A DNA stretch of 50,043 nt, taken from an uncultured Bacteroidales bacterium (GTDB lineage: Bacteria; Bacteroidota; Bacteroidia; Bacteroidales; Bacteroidaceae). Location: NCBI GenBank assembly GCA_902787575.1, contig CADAGX010000019.1:1-50043 (forward strand), given 5' to 3'. Of this stretch, positions 8,280 through 16,695 are shown in pieces. Below the pieces are notes generated by a model that did not search any database, was not told the DNA's origin, and saw only the letters and a program-made list of their open reading frames with translations. The position numbers were made by a program, and so were the translations under genes. Position 1 is the stretch's first letter. Each line of letters starts with the position of its first letter.

Positions 8280-9640
8280 CCCACCACCAGTTTTTTTATC
8301 AGCACCGTGGGCAATCCCTGGCTTACGGGCACCGTTTGTCCGCCCTTGCCGCACATACTTGCGCTGTGGTCCAGTTTCAGGTCGTTTCCCACGAGACAGA
8401 TGTCGCGTAGCGCCTGTGGGCCGTTGCCTATGATGTTTAGGTCGCGCAGCGGTTGCGTCAGGCGTCCGTCTTCTATCAGGTAGCCCTGTTTCATATAGAA
8501 CGTGAAATCTCCGGCACCTATCTGCACTTGCCCGTTGGTGAACGTCTGCGCCAGGATGCCGCGGCGCACACTGCGGATTATGTCGTCTGGCGGTGTTTCT
8601 CCGGCCAGCATGTAGGTAGAGCGCATGCGTGGTTGTGGTGTGTGGCGGAAGCTCTGACGGCGGCCGTTGCCTGTGGGGGCTACGCCGAAGTGCTTCGCGC
8701 TGATGCGGTCGTGCATGAAACTCACCAGCCGCCCTTTCTCCACCAGCACTGTCCTTTGTCCCGCCGTTCCTTCGTCGTCCCAGCGCAGCCGTCCTGCGTC
8801 TCCTTCTTGCGTTCCGTCGTCCACTATGGTGATGCTCGGGTCGCAAATCTCAGTTCCCAGACGGTCGGAGAAAATACTTGTGCCTTGGCGGATGAAATCT
8901 GCCTCGAAGGCGTGTCCGATTGCCTCGTGAAGCAGTATGCCGCTGGCGCCGGCAGCCATCACCACGGGCATCTCGCCGCCGTCGATACGTGTGGCGTCGA
9001 AGAGGAAAGCCGTGCGGCTGATGGCTTCGTGCGTCACTTCGTCCACCAGTTCGTCTGTCAGCATCTCTGCGCCGTGCTGCATCATGCGGCTGGCAAATCC
9101 CATTTGCGTTTGTTCGCCTTGTTCCATGACAATGCTCACGAAGAGCGAAGTGCGCGGCCTTAGGTCTGTGTATTCCTCGCCGAGGCTGTTCAGAAACTGT
9201 ATCTGCTGTGTGCGCTGGCTCAGCGAGGCTTTCACACGCACTATGCGTGGGTCTGTGGCGCACGCGCGCTCCTGGATTTTCAGCAGCAGTGCTGCCGCCT
9301 CGCAGCCCTCCAGTTGCTGCGGTTCCGACGTGTCAGGCCGTGGCAATATCTCGTCGGCGCAGACGGTGCAATGTGGCGCACAAAAGTTTCCGTCGCCGAT
9401 GCTGGCCGCAAAGCGGGCGGCATGCATGAGCGACGGCTGCGACAAGTCCATTGTGTAGGCATAGCCCGTCTGTTCGCCGCACACTACGCGTATTCCGGCA
9501 CCGTGCAGCACGCTCTGCTGCGCCTGGCTGACGCGTCCGTCCTGCAGTTCCACGTTCTGCAGCACGGTGTGCTCGATGTAGATGTCGGCATAATGTCCGC
9601 CGCGACTCAGCGCAGCGGCGATAATTTGTTGGAAATCCAT
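8276..9640 (-). CDS. tldD: TldD-type zinc metalloprotease subunit
   Basis: The 454-residue protein is the catalytic half of the TldD/TldE protease. The HEAIGH zinc motif lies near residue 238 (LLHEAIGHAFEADF), and the C-terminal Cys-containing metal-binding segment is seen near KLDHSASMCGKGGQTVPV. Length and N-terminal ADIYIEH...GAGIRVV segments agree with the family. The stop overlaps the tldE start by four bases. The flavodiiron gene ends 14 bases upstream, so fprA, tldD and tldE probably share a transcript. No modified-peptide precursor or cyclodehydratase gene is nearby, so ordinary peptide turnover is the simplest role. Confidence 0.93.
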   Translation of the reverse strand: MDFQQIIAAALSRGGHYADIYIEHTVLQNVELQDGRVSQAQQSVLHGAGIRVVCGEQTGYAYTMDLSQPSLMHAARFAASIGDGNFCAPHCTVCADEILPRPDTSEPQQLEGCEAAALLLKIQERACATDPRIVRVKASLSQRTQQIQFLNSLGEEYTDLRPRTSLFVSIVMEQGEQTQMGFASRMMQHGAEMLTDELVDEVTHEAISRTAFLFDATRIDGGEMPVVMAAGASGILLHEAIGHAFEADFIRQGTSIFSDRLGTEICDPSITIVDDGTQEGDAGRLRWDDEGTAGQRTVLVEKGRLVSFMHDRISAKHFGVAPTGNGRRQSFRHTPQPRMRSTYMLAGETPPDDIIRSVRRGILAQTFTNGQVQIGAGDFTFYMKQGYLIEDGRLTQPLRDLNIIGNGPQALRDICLVGNDLKLDHSASMCGKGGQTVPVSQGLPTVLIKKLVVG

Positions 9641-9654
9641 TGGTGCGACGCGTC

Positions 9655-10818
9655 CTATTCGGCCAGCATTGCGTCAGCCAGCGTCTGCAGCGTGGCAACG
9701 TCGGCCTCCTTCATGCGGCTGCGCAGCGTCACTACGGGCTCCACCACGGTGATGTCCTTCATCTGCTCCAGCATGGCGCGCATCGTCTTGCCGGCCGAGG
9801 GAGCCCACGAACCGTTCTCCACGATGCCGACACGGCGGCGCTGGTAGTTTTTGATTTGCAGGTGGTAGAGGAAATCGTGCATCGGCGGGAAGACACCGGC
9901 GTCGTAGCTGCTGGCGCAGACAACGAGGCGCGGATAGCGGAATGCGTCCTCGATGGCCTCGGCTTGGTCGTCGCGCGTCAGGTCGGATGTTGCCACCTTA
10001 ATTCCTTTCTGGCGCAACATATCGGCCAGTCGGAGCGCGGCTTGTGCCGTGCCGCCGTGAATGCTGGCGTAGGCCACGAATACGCCGTCCGTTTCGGGCT
10101 CATAGCGGCTCCATGTGTCGTAGAGTTTCAGGTAGGGTGTCAGGTCGCCGCTCAGCACCGGACCGTGTAGCGGACAGATGGTGCGTATGTCCAGCGTGGC
10201 TGCCTTGCGCAGCACGTTCTGCACCTGCACGCCATATTTTCCGCAGATGTTGAAGTAGTAGCGACGCGCCTCGCAGGCCCAGTCGTCTGTCTCGTTCTGC
10301 AGTGCGCCGAACTTGCCGAAACCGTCGGCTGCGAAGAGCACTTTCTCCGTCTCCTCGTACGACATCAGCACTTCAGGCCAATGCACCATCGGTGCGGCGA
10401 TAAAGGATAGCGTGTGGCGGCCGAGGCAGAGCGTGTCGCCTTCCTTCACCACCATCGTGCGACCTGTCAGGTCTGCATCGAAGAACTGTCCCAGCATTTT
10501 TTGCGCCTGTGCAGAAAGTACAATCTTCAGGGTGGGGAACTCTGCTGCCACGCGTGCTATCAGGGCTGCGTGGTCGGGTTCCATGTGGTGCGACACCAGG
10601 TAGTCGGGTGTGCGACCCTGCAGTTCCTCTTCGAGTCGGGCGTGCCACTCGTCGCCTTTGCGTGCGTCGGCTGTGTCCATGATGGCCACTTTCTCGTCCA
10701 GAATGAGGTAGCTGTTGTAGCTCATGCCTTCGGGCACGACGTATTGGCTTTCGAAAAGGTCGAGGTCGAGGTCGTCTACGCCGATGTAGCGTATAGAGTC
10801 AGAAATCTGTATCTTCAT
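9655..10818 (-). CDS. Flavodiiron protein (FprA type A)
   Basis: The 387-residue cytosolic protein has an N-terminal metallo-beta-lactamase-like diiron domain (about 1-250) and a C-terminal flavodoxin domain (about 250-387). Diiron ligands are visible in order: SHHMEPDHA near residue 80, MVHWPE near 145, ADGFG near 165 and CPLHGPVL near 225. The flavodoxin FMN loop is FVAYASIHGGTAQ. These proteins reduce oxygen to water or nitric oxide to nitrous oxide and protect anaerobes from brief aeration; which gas is preferred cannot be read from sequence. It is the standard two-domain form with no rubredoxin fusion. It follows the thioredoxin-like gene by 33 bases on the same strand and precedes tldD. 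Confidence 0.92.
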   Translation of the reverse strand: MKIQISDSIRYIGVDDLDLDLFESQYVVPEGMSYNSYLILDEKVAIMDTADARKGDEWHARLEEELQGRTPDYLVSHHMEPDHAALIARVAAEFPTLKIVLSAQAQKMLGQFFDADLTGRTMVVKEGDTLCLGRHTLSFIAAPMVHWPEVLMSYEETEKVLFAADGFGKFGALQNETDDWACEARRYYFNICGKYGVQVQNVLRKAATLDIRTICPLHGPVLSGDLTPYLKLYDTWSRYEPETDGVFVAYASIHGGTAQAALRLADMLRQKGIKVATSDLTRDDQAEAIEDAFRYPRLVVCASSYDAGVFPPMHDFLYHLQIKNYQRRRVGIVENGSWAPSAGKTMRAMLEQMKDITVVEPVVTLRSRMKEADVATLQTLADAMLAE

Positions 10819-10851
10819 CTTAGTTTGTTTTTAGTGTGTTGTCTCTGTTTC

Positions 10852-11946
10852 TTACTTCAGCAGCTCCGAAAGCTTGCTTTCAATCTCCTTGCCTCGCAGG
10901 TCGGTGCAGACGACGCGGCCCTCGGGGTCGAAGAGTATGGTGGCCGGTATGGCTTTGATGTTGTATGCTGCGCTGGCTGCGCACTGCCACCCTTTGAGGT
11001 CGCTCATTTGGGGCCACGTGATGCCAAGGTCGGTGACGGCCTTCTGCCATGCGGCTTTGTTGTTGTCGAACGAGACGCCGACTATTTCGAAGCCCCGCGA
11101 CTTGTATTTCTCGTAGGCGGCTTTCACGTTCGGCATCTCGGCGCGGCAGGGGCCACACCACGAAGCCCAGAAGTCCACCAGCACGTATTTGCCACGTCCC
11201 ACCCAGTCGGTCAGGTGCACCGTGTTGTCCTTCAGATCTTTCATCTCGAGGTCAGTTACCTTGGCGCCCACGGCCTTGCTTGCCTCGGCTTGCAGCGCTT
11301 TTTTCAGCGGTGCCAGCGACGGACGCTTGGCGTATTTGTAGTCGTACATGTAGTTGCCAATCTCGCCGTAGCCTATGTTTCGTGCGTGCGTCAGCAGGTA
11401 GAAGACCGACACCAGGTTGTCTTTGTTTTCCTTGAGCACGGTTTTGAAGTATGCAGCGCGCTCTTTCTCTACTTTCTTGTTTTCGGCTATCAGACGCTCC
11501 ATGGTGGAGTCGGGAATCTGCTGTTGGTATTTCTCCTTCAGCGTGTTGTATTCGTTCATGATGTGTGCATTCTGCAACGCAAATATGCCCAGTCCGTGGT
11601 GTGCCTCCTCCATGCGGCGGTTAACGTCCGAGCCGCGGAGCACGGTGTACTGGTTGCCGTTATGCATCTGCAGGGCAAAATCTGTGTCGTCGAGCACAAA
11701 AAAGCAGAAACTGCCCTGCGTACTGGGTGTGCGCGACACGCAGGCAATCACTTCGTCGGTCGCAGTGCCTTGAAACAGCAGGTCGCCCTTCTCGTTGGGT
11801 GCTACGCTGTCCAGCACTACGCCTGCCTCGGCATCCACCAGATAGGCCATATCCACAGACGGTGCCTGCAGAATCTGTACGTTGTACTTCACTTTTGCGC
11901 CGGCTGCCGATGCGCAGAGCAGCGCCACGAGGAATATTTTTCTCAT
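10852..11946 (-). CDS. TlpA-like thioredoxin with DUF4369-type N-terminus, exported
   Basis: The 364-residue protein starts at the ATG at 11946 with a signal peptide (MRKIFLVALLCASAAGAK). Residues about 20-115 form a beta-rich DUF4369-like region, followed by a helical linker and a TlpA/ResA thioredoxin domain from about 230. The active site WCGPC is at 263-267 in VDFWASWCGPC, and the cis-Pro loop is IKAIPATIL. This architecture is common in Bacteroidales and acts in disulfide chemistry in the cell envelope. An upstream in-frame ATG at 12039 is rejected since it lies beyond the promoter. Downstream genes fprA, tldD and tldE follow on the same strand with short gaps, suggesting a redox and protein-quality group. 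Confidence 0.88.
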   Translation of the reverse strand: MRKIFLVALLCASAAGAKVKYNVQILQAPSVDMAYLVDAEAGVVLDSVAPNEKGDLLFQGTATDEVIACVSRTPSTQGSFCFFVLDDTDFALQMHNGNQYTVLRGSDVNRRMEEAHHGLGIFALQNAHIMNEYNTLKEKYQQQIPDSTMERLIAENKKVEKERAAYFKTVLKENKDNLVSVFYLLTHARNIGYGEIGNYMYDYKYAKRPSLAPLKKALQAEASKAVGAKVTDLEMKDLKDNTVHLTDWVGRGKYVLVDFWASWCGPCRAEMPNVKAAYEKYKSRGFEIVGVSFDNNKAAWQKAVTDLGITWPQMSDLKGWQCAASAAYNIKAIPATILFDPEGRVVCTDLRGKEIESKLSELLK

Positions 11947-11976
11947 TTTCGATTCGTTTCTGTAATGTTTCGCGTG

Positions 11977-11984
11977 CAAAGTTA
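11977..11984 (-). promoter_or_regulatory. -7 element of the thioredoxin-like gene
   Basis: CAAAGTTA on the plus strand reads TAACTTTG on the minus strand, about 30 bases upstream of the start. No good -33 box was found. It faces the promoter at 12026-12057. Confidence 0.6.
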
Positions 11985-12025
11985 CGATTTTTAATTCAGA
12001 TTTCATAAATATTAAGTGTCGTTTC

Positions 12026-12057
12026 CTTGTGTATGACACGTGGAATATTTATTTTTG
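12026..12057 (+). promoter_or_regulatory. Promoter of the small membrane protein gene
   Basis: TATTTTTG at 12050-12057 with CTTG at 12026-12029, 20 bases upstream, as a one-mismatch -33 box. The leader to the ATG at 12089 is about 25 bases. Confidence 0.6.
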
Positions 12058-12088
12058 CACGTAGTTAACTTCAAAACCACATGTGACA

Positions 12089-12574
12089 ATGAAAACGCGC
12101 GACCTCTTACTCCTGTTTATTACCGTCGTAATTCTGATTTTTTATGGTCTCTTTGGCAATTGGTACATCCTGCTGTGCCTCGTTTTTGTGCCTGTGCTGT
12201 ATTTCCTGATGACGTATTTCGTGAAGTCGCCCGAGGGACCGTCCGTGCCCCAGAATGTGGACGAACTGCTGGCTCGCTACGACGTAGAGCCCGATGCCTT
12301 GATTATAGCCGATCCTACGCGTGGCAACGAGGTGGCGAGCGTCATTGTGGTCTTTCGCGGGCGCGACATGATGATAATCGGTGGGCAGGAAGTGAAGATT
12401 TCGGACGTGGCAGACGTCACTTTCAACAATGCATCCACGCCTTACATGGTCAATGACTATCAGATTGTGTTTACGCTTTCGAATCCCACGCGTCTCATCC
12501 ACGTCAGCACGGGCGTAGACGCGCAGTGGGCAGCCGAGGTGCTGCAACAGGTGAAGGAGGAATGCGACTTGTAG
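12089..12574 (+). CDS. Membrane-anchored protein of unknown function
   Basis: The 161-residue protein has two adjacent transmembrane helices (about 6-23 and 26-45) and then a soluble domain of 115 residues that would face the cytoplasm if the positive-inside rule holds. That domain alternates beta-like segments (ASVIVVFRGRDMMIIGG, VADVTFNN, YQIVFTLSN, LIHVSTG) and ends with a helix, QWAAEVLQQVKEEC. It resembles a PH-like or YcxB-like layout, but no family motif is certain. The ATG at 12089 is preferred over a GTG at 12083. Its stop is three bases from that of the convergent lipoprotein gene. Confidence 0.65.
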   Translation: MKTRDLLLLFITVVILIFYGLFGNWYILLCLVFVPVLYFLMTYFVKSPEGPSVPQNVDELLARYDVEPDALIIADPTRGNEVASVIVVFRGRDMMIIGGQEVKISDVADVTFNNASTPYMVNDYQIVFTLSNPTRLIHVSTGVDAQWAAEVLQQVKEECDL

Positions 12575-12577
12575 GCC

Positions 12578-13120
12578 TCAGAAATCGGGCTCTGCAGCGC
12601 CGCGGCGGAAGATTGTCCAGCCCGTTTCGTCCTTGGCATACTTGCCGCTGATGCGCAGCAGCGTGTCGTTTACTTCTCCGAAGAGCATGTTTTCAGCATA
12701 AGCGTGGGAGAAATGCTCCTCGTCGTAGTCGGCATGTATGTGAAGATAGTCGGCTTTCTCGCATCCCGCGGGTTGGCAGTGTCGGAGTTTCCACGTGCCG
12801 GTGAACGAACCGGTCATCTCTGAGATTTCTTCCCAGTCGGTATAAACCTTTTCGCCGTTTATTGTCACGAGTTTGCGCTGGTGCCATTTGCGATATCCGC
12901 TCACGCTGCCGTCGCCGGCGAACGTCAGTTGCTCAAAATAGCGGCGAGAGGCGTAGAAACGTTGTGTGTGCCACGTGCCAACGAGCAGCGGTGCGTAGAG
13001 TTTGTTCAGTTCCTCTGTGCGGGCGTGCGCTTCGGGGTCGGCCCAATGGGGTTCGTTGTTGCAGGAAGTGAGCGCGAAAAAAATGCAGCAGAAGGCGGCA
13101 GCGATGATATTGTGCTTCAT
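12578..13120 (-). CDS. Small lipoprotein, lipocalin-like barrel suspected
   Basis: The 180-residue protein has a lipoprotein signal with lipobox LTSC and lipidated Cys20, so it should sit on the outer or inner membrane. The body alternates short beta segments around a VGTWHTQRFYASRRYFEQL start, a pattern common to Bacteroidales lipocalin-like lipoproteins (GTW motif near the first strand). A Cys pair (CQPAGC) lies in the middle and could form a disulfide. No function can be given. It is a single-gene unit with its own strong promoter at 13152-13183. Confidence 0.7.
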   Translation of the reverse strand: MKHNIIAAAFCCIFFALTSCNNEPHWADPEAHARTEELNKLYAPLLVGTWHTQRFYASRRYFEQLTFAGDGSVSGYRKWHQRKLVTINGEKVYTDWEEISEMTGSFTGTWKLRHCQPAGCEKADYLHIHADYDEEHFSHAYAENMLFGEVNDTLLRISGKYAKDETGWTIFRRGAAEPDF

Positions 13121-13151
13121 ATTTTGTATATGTCTCGTTCGGAAAACTGTG

Positions 13152-13183
13152 CAAAGTTATGCCGTTTCTGTCGTTTGGCCAAA
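13152..13183 (-). promoter_or_regulatory. Promoter of the small lipoprotein gene
   Basis: Plus-strand CAAAGTTA (13152-13159) and CAAA (13180-13183) read as TTTG, 20 bases, TAACTTTG on the minus strand. The leader is about 25 bases. Confidence 0.75.
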
Positions 13184-13221
13184 CGTTTCCTGAGAAAGTC
13201 TGCTCCGAACTGCCGAAACGA

Positions 13222-13261
13222 ACAAAATAGAAGCGGAATCGGCCTGTGCCGACTCCGCTTC
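13222..13261 (-). terminator. Intrinsic terminator of the large repeat protein gene
   Basis: Arms 13230-13243 and 13248-13261 form a 14-base stem with one G-U and a four-base loop. On the minus strand the stem is followed by TATTTTGTT. It starts about 22 bases past the stop codon at 13283. Confidence 0.85.
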
Positions 13262-13282
13262 CTGCATGTCTCTCTGTCAGTC

Positions 13283-15694
13283 TCAACGTGTCATCAGCAC
13301 CTTGCGGCCGCCTACGATGTAGATGCCGGCCTTCGGCGTTGCGACGCGTCGTCCCTGCAAGTCATATACCGCAGCTGCTTTCTCGCCTTCGCTCAGGGCG
13401 TCGATGGCCGTTGGGATGCCGGCGTCGAAGTACAGTGCGTTGTAGGAGTCTGACGACCTGTTGAAATAGAACTCCTGGTCGTTCTTGTTTGTGGCGACAA
13501 GTTGCAATTCCAGGTTATATCTCGTCTTTGGCGTAAGTCCCTGCAGCAGATTTATGTTCGGCTCGGCCTTCCACTTATTTGTCTCCACTTGTACAAAATT
13601 TATGGCCTTCCATTCGTTTCTCGCCATTCCTTGTTCGTAGAGATTATAGCGTAGCGTAACGCTCTTCGGCGCTTCGGCTCCCGTCGTCTCTACGCTGACA
13701 GCGCGCAGCACAAAGCTGGTGAGCGGGTCCATAACCGTCAAATCGATTTTATCTTCACGCTGCATTGATTTTTGTTCGTTACGCCCGTTCAGTGTCAAGT
13801 CGAAATACATACGGTCTGCAAAGCCGCTGGCGTTGGGATCTGGGATGGAGAAAAAGCCCGATGCCTCTCCCGACCAGTATTCGCGCATGCCATCGCTGGC
13901 CGAAACGGCGAGAGCAATGGAATAATTCGTGTTTTGTTTAAGTCCCTGCAACAGATTCGCGTCTGCCGACAGCGTCCAGGTGTTAGCGCCGTTTGACTTC
14001 AGTGGAACAGAAGGCCAGTTTTCGCTTTCCACGTATGGCGAGCCTTCTTCGGCGATATAATAGCGCAGGTTCACGTTCTGAATCTTCCATTCTGCGCGTG
14101 TGGATACGGTAATGGAGTTCAGCATGAGAGCCGTCACTTCGTTGACATCGAGGTAGTAGCCCGTGTGAGCGAGGTTGTCGACGTCTATTTTCTCGCCGTT
14201 CACCGTCGCATCTACCAGAATGTTGGTGAAGGGTGTCAGATAGTAGGCTATCGACACGTACAATTCTTCACTTCCCAAATAGAATTTCGTGCCGTCGGAT
14301 GCTACGCCCTCGAAGTAGAAACCAAAGTTGTTATTCGAGTCGGTGATTCCTCCCAAGTCCACCAAGTCGAGATTCGGAGTGGCAGACCACGTTTTTTCGC
14401 TTGTCAGGCTGAATGGCAGCGTCTTCCATTCCGAGTTTTCGCCCATCGTATAGTACATCGTAACGCTTTTGGCTTCGTTGTCGCCCTTGGTGTTGATGTA
14501 GAATGAGTTCAGCACCAGATCCGACACAAGTCCCAAATTGTAATACGAGTATGTCACTACTTCCTGCGTGCCGTTCTTTGTATAGTAGATACTTACGTCA
14601 TCGGAGAATTTTGTCATGGCCCCATCCACGGTGAACGTGATTTTGTAATTCTCGCCGTTATTGTTGTAACTTGCCATGCCTCTTTCGTGATAGGCGACGA
14701 AGCAGAATTCCAGGGTGTACGTATCGCCCGGATTGAGCGTGCTGAGCAAGTTGAATTCCTCCTCGGCAACCCATTGCCATGTGCCATCACTTTTTTGCTC
14801 GGCAGGCGGCATGTGGTCCCACCAGTCGTTGGGTTCTTCGCCCTGTCGTGTGACGCGATACTGAATGTCGGCGCTGTAGGCATTGCCATCGACTGTCATG
14901 GTGTAGGAGTTGAGCGTCATCTGCTTAATCTTGCCTACATTTACTGGCGCGAAGCCCGTTGCCGGCAAGTCGAGGTGGAAGTTGTCGCCTTTGATGCCCG
15001 TCAGATTGAGGCTTGCTGCAGTTATCTTTACCTCCGTTGGCGTTATGTCTTTGTAGGGCTCGCCGTTCAGATACACCGTGTATTTGCAACTATTCTGCTC
15101 GCGATACGTGTTCCACGTCTGTGCGTTCTGTTCCACAAATGTGTTAATGGGGAAAGTTATTCCTGTCGGAACGACGTTCTGTCCCAGCGACAGGTTGCCG
15201 GCCACCAGGCAATCCATCTTATCCAGATGACGGTCTCCGATGAAACAATTGTCGGGAATCGTAAAGTCTCCCGTGGAGGTGATAGTAATTTCATGGAGTT
15301 CAGTGTAGCTGGCAAACTGACTTGGCACCAATTCTACGTCCTGCACGAAAAGCTTTTTCAGGTTATCATCCATCACCATCTCTTGGCCGGCCATATTTTT
15401 CGTAAAGTTGCGGAAGAGCGGCTCCCAGTAGTTTTCGTCCTGCAGGTCGTCGGCAGTAAAGGCGGCGGGCATCTTGCTGTTCAGTGGCATGATTTCCAAC
15501 TGGAACTGCGGGCCTCTGTTTTCGGGCCATTCATACGTGGAAAGTTTGTACAGGAAGTTATGCTCTGTGTTTATGGCAATAGCTTCGATGCTTTTTCCCA
15601 TTTCGACTTTTAGCTCGCCTTGCATCTCAATTTTGGCATTCAGTGCGAGGCTGAATAATGTTGCTATGAAAGCAAATAAGTAACCGTGTCTCAT
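13283..15694 (-). CDS. Large secreted beta-repeat surface protein with C-terminal tail
   Basis: The 803-residue protein starts with a signal peptide (MRHGYLFAFIATLFSLALNA). After an N-terminal region of about 200 residues it holds four related beta-rich modules of about 110 residues, each opening with a line such as LNSYTMTVDG, LNSFYINTKG, LNSITVSTRA or LRAVSVETTG, then an xxLRYNLYE/YYTMG strand, a Trp near the middle and an 'LLQGLxPxTxYxLEL' end. This suggests tandem Ig or fibronectin-like domains. The last 27 residues are the tail YDLQGRRVATPKAGIYIVGG plus RK, shared with two other secreted proteins in the window. No enzyme motif is seen; a surface or extracellular binding role is inferred. 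Own promoter and terminator make it a single-gene unit. Confidence 0.8.
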   Translation of the reverse strand: MRHGYLFAFIATLFSLALNAKIEMQGELKVEMGKSIEAIAINTEHNFLYKLSTYEWPENRGPQFQLEIMPLNSKMPAAFTADDLQDENYWEPLFRNFTKNMAGQEMVMDDNLKKLFVQDVELVPSQFASYTELHEITITSTGDFTIPDNCFIGDRHLDKMDCLVAGNLSLGQNVVPTGITFPINTFVEQNAQTWNTYREQNSCKYTVYLNGEPYKDITPTEVKITAASLNLTGIKGDNFHLDLPATGFAPVNVGKIKQMTLNSYTMTVDGNAYSADIQYRVTRQGEEPNDWWDHMPPAEQKSDGTWQWVAEEEFNLLSTLNPGDTYTLEFCFVAYHERGMASYNNNGENYKITFTVDGAMTKFSDDVSIYYTKNGTQEVVTYSYYNLGLVSDLVLNSFYINTKGDNEAKSVTMYYTMGENSEWKTLPFSLTSEKTWSATPNLDLVDLGGITDSNNNFGFYFEGVASDGTKFYLGSEELYVSIAYYLTPFTNILVDATVNGEKIDVDNLAHTGYYLDVNEVTALMLNSITVSTRAEWKIQNVNLRYYIAEEGSPYVESENWPSVPLKSNGANTWTLSADANLLQGLKQNTNYSIALAVSASDGMREYWSGEASGFFSIPDPNASGFADRMYFDLTLNGRNEQKSMQREDKIDLTVMDPLTSFVLRAVSVETTGAEAPKSVTLRYNLYEQGMARNEWKAINFVQVETNKWKAEPNINLLQGLTPKTRYNLELQLVATNKNDQEFYFNRSSDSYNALYFDAGIPTAIDALSEGEKAAAVYDLQGRRVATPKAGIYIVGGRKVLMTR

Positions 15695-15721
15695 AATAGA
15701 TACTGTTTAAAAGTTTTGCGG

Positions 15722-15752
15722 CAAAGGTATGTAGATTTTTTATTTTTACAAA
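15722..15752 (-). promoter_or_regulatory. Promoter of the large repeat protein gene
   Basis: Plus-strand CAAAGGTA (15722-15729) and CAAA (15749-15752) read as TTTG, 19 bases, TACCTTTG on the minus strand. An AT-rich inverted repeat, AATTTTGT (15799-15806) and ACAAAATT (15816-15823), lies 47 bases further upstream and could be an operator. Confidence 0.75.
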
Positions 15753-15904
15753 TAATTTTAGCACTTTTATTTGAGCCAAAAAATTATTTTAACTTTCTAA
15801 TTTTGTCGAATTTGAACAAAATTTGCGAAAGCTATTTGTCTAATATGATTCTTTGGCGTTTGTCGATTTTTTCTCACCTGTTGTTATGGGGCTGCCTCAG
15901 GCCG

Positions 15905-16678
15905 TTATCCCATTACCACGTCGAGCACCATCATCAGTACGAAACCTATGGCAAAGCCGACGGTGCTGAGATTGGAATGCCGGCCGCTACTTGCCTCGGG
16001 AATCAGTTCCTCGATGACAACGTAGAACATGGCACCGGCAGCAAAGGCGAGCATGTACGGAAGAAATGGCGTGAGCCACGAGGCCAACAACAGCACGGCC
16101 AACGCACCCAACGGCTCCACAACACCGCTGAGCGAGCCCAGAAGAAAAGCGCGACGGCGGGAATTGCCCTCGGCACGCATGGGCATGGAGATGATGGCGC
16201 CCTCGGGAATATTCTGTATGGCAATTCCAAGCGAGACGGCTATGGCGCTGGCCAAAGAGAGTGTAGAAGCACCGCTTTCGGCGCCCGCAAAGACGATGCC
16301 AACGGCCATGCCTTCGGGCAGATTGTGTATCGTCACTGCCAGAGCGAGCATGGCGGTGCGCGAGAGACGCGAGCGTGGGCCTTCGGGCGCATCGGAACCG
16401 GCGTGCAGGTGCGGAGTCAGTTCGTCGATGCCCAACAGAAATGCCATGCCAAGCATGAAACCGACGGCGGCTGGCACGACAGCGGAGATGCCATCGCCAC
16501 CCATTTCCATGGCGGGAATGAGCAACGACCATACTGAGGCCGCCACCATGACGCCCGAAGCAAAGCCGAGCAACGACTTGCGCAGTGGCTCGGACATCTC
16601 GTCCTTCATGAAGAATACGAAAGCCGAGCCCAGCATTGTGCCCAGCAGCGGTATGAGAAGTCCGGCCAGTAGCGTCAT
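15905..16678 (-). CDS. ZIP-family metal transporter
   Basis: The 257-residue inner-membrane protein has about eight hydrophobic helices. The two metal-site motifs of the ZIP family are present: HNLPEGMAVG (helix 4) and QNIPEGAIIS (helix 5), plus VIEELIPE in a later helix. The loop after helix 3 (ELTPHLHAGSDAPEG) is His-containing as in the family. It imports divalent metal, most often zinc or iron, into the cytosol; the exact ion is not evident. It belongs to the GufA/ZupT-like bacterial group. It is the last gene of a five-gene minus-strand unit and starts 17 bases after the metallo-beta-lactamase-fold gene stops. A metal importer and a CDF exporter in one operon is unusual. Confidence 0.9.
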   Translation of the reverse strand: MTLLAGLLIPLLGTMLGSAFVFFMKDEMSEPLRKSLLGFASGVMVAASVWSLLIPAMEMGGDGISAVVPAAVGFMLGMAFLLGIDELTPHLHAGSDAPEGPRSRLSRTAMLALAVTIHNLPEGMAVGIVFAGAESGASTLSLASAIAVSLGIAIQNIPEGAIISMPMRAEGNSRRRAFLLGSLSGVVEPLGALAVLLLASWLTPFLPYMLAFAAGAMFYVVIEELIPEASSGRHSNLSTVGFAIGFVLMMVLDVVMG

Positions 16679-16695
16679 TGTGGTGTGTGTGACAG

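Noticed and set aside
8280-8846. N-terminal extension of TldE
   Set aside because: The frame is open but lies inside tldD. The ATG at 8279 forms the usual ATGA overlap and gives a normal TldE length.
8276-10818. Modified-peptide (microcin-like) biosynthesis locus based on TldD/TldE
   Set aside because: No precursor peptide, cyclodehydratase or exporter gene is nearby. TldD/TldE occur widely as housekeeping proteases.
10414-11994. Long plus-strand open frame (526 codons)
   Set aside because: It lies antisense to the flavodiiron and thioredoxin-like genes, whose protein motifs are clear. Its translation has no recognisable domain.
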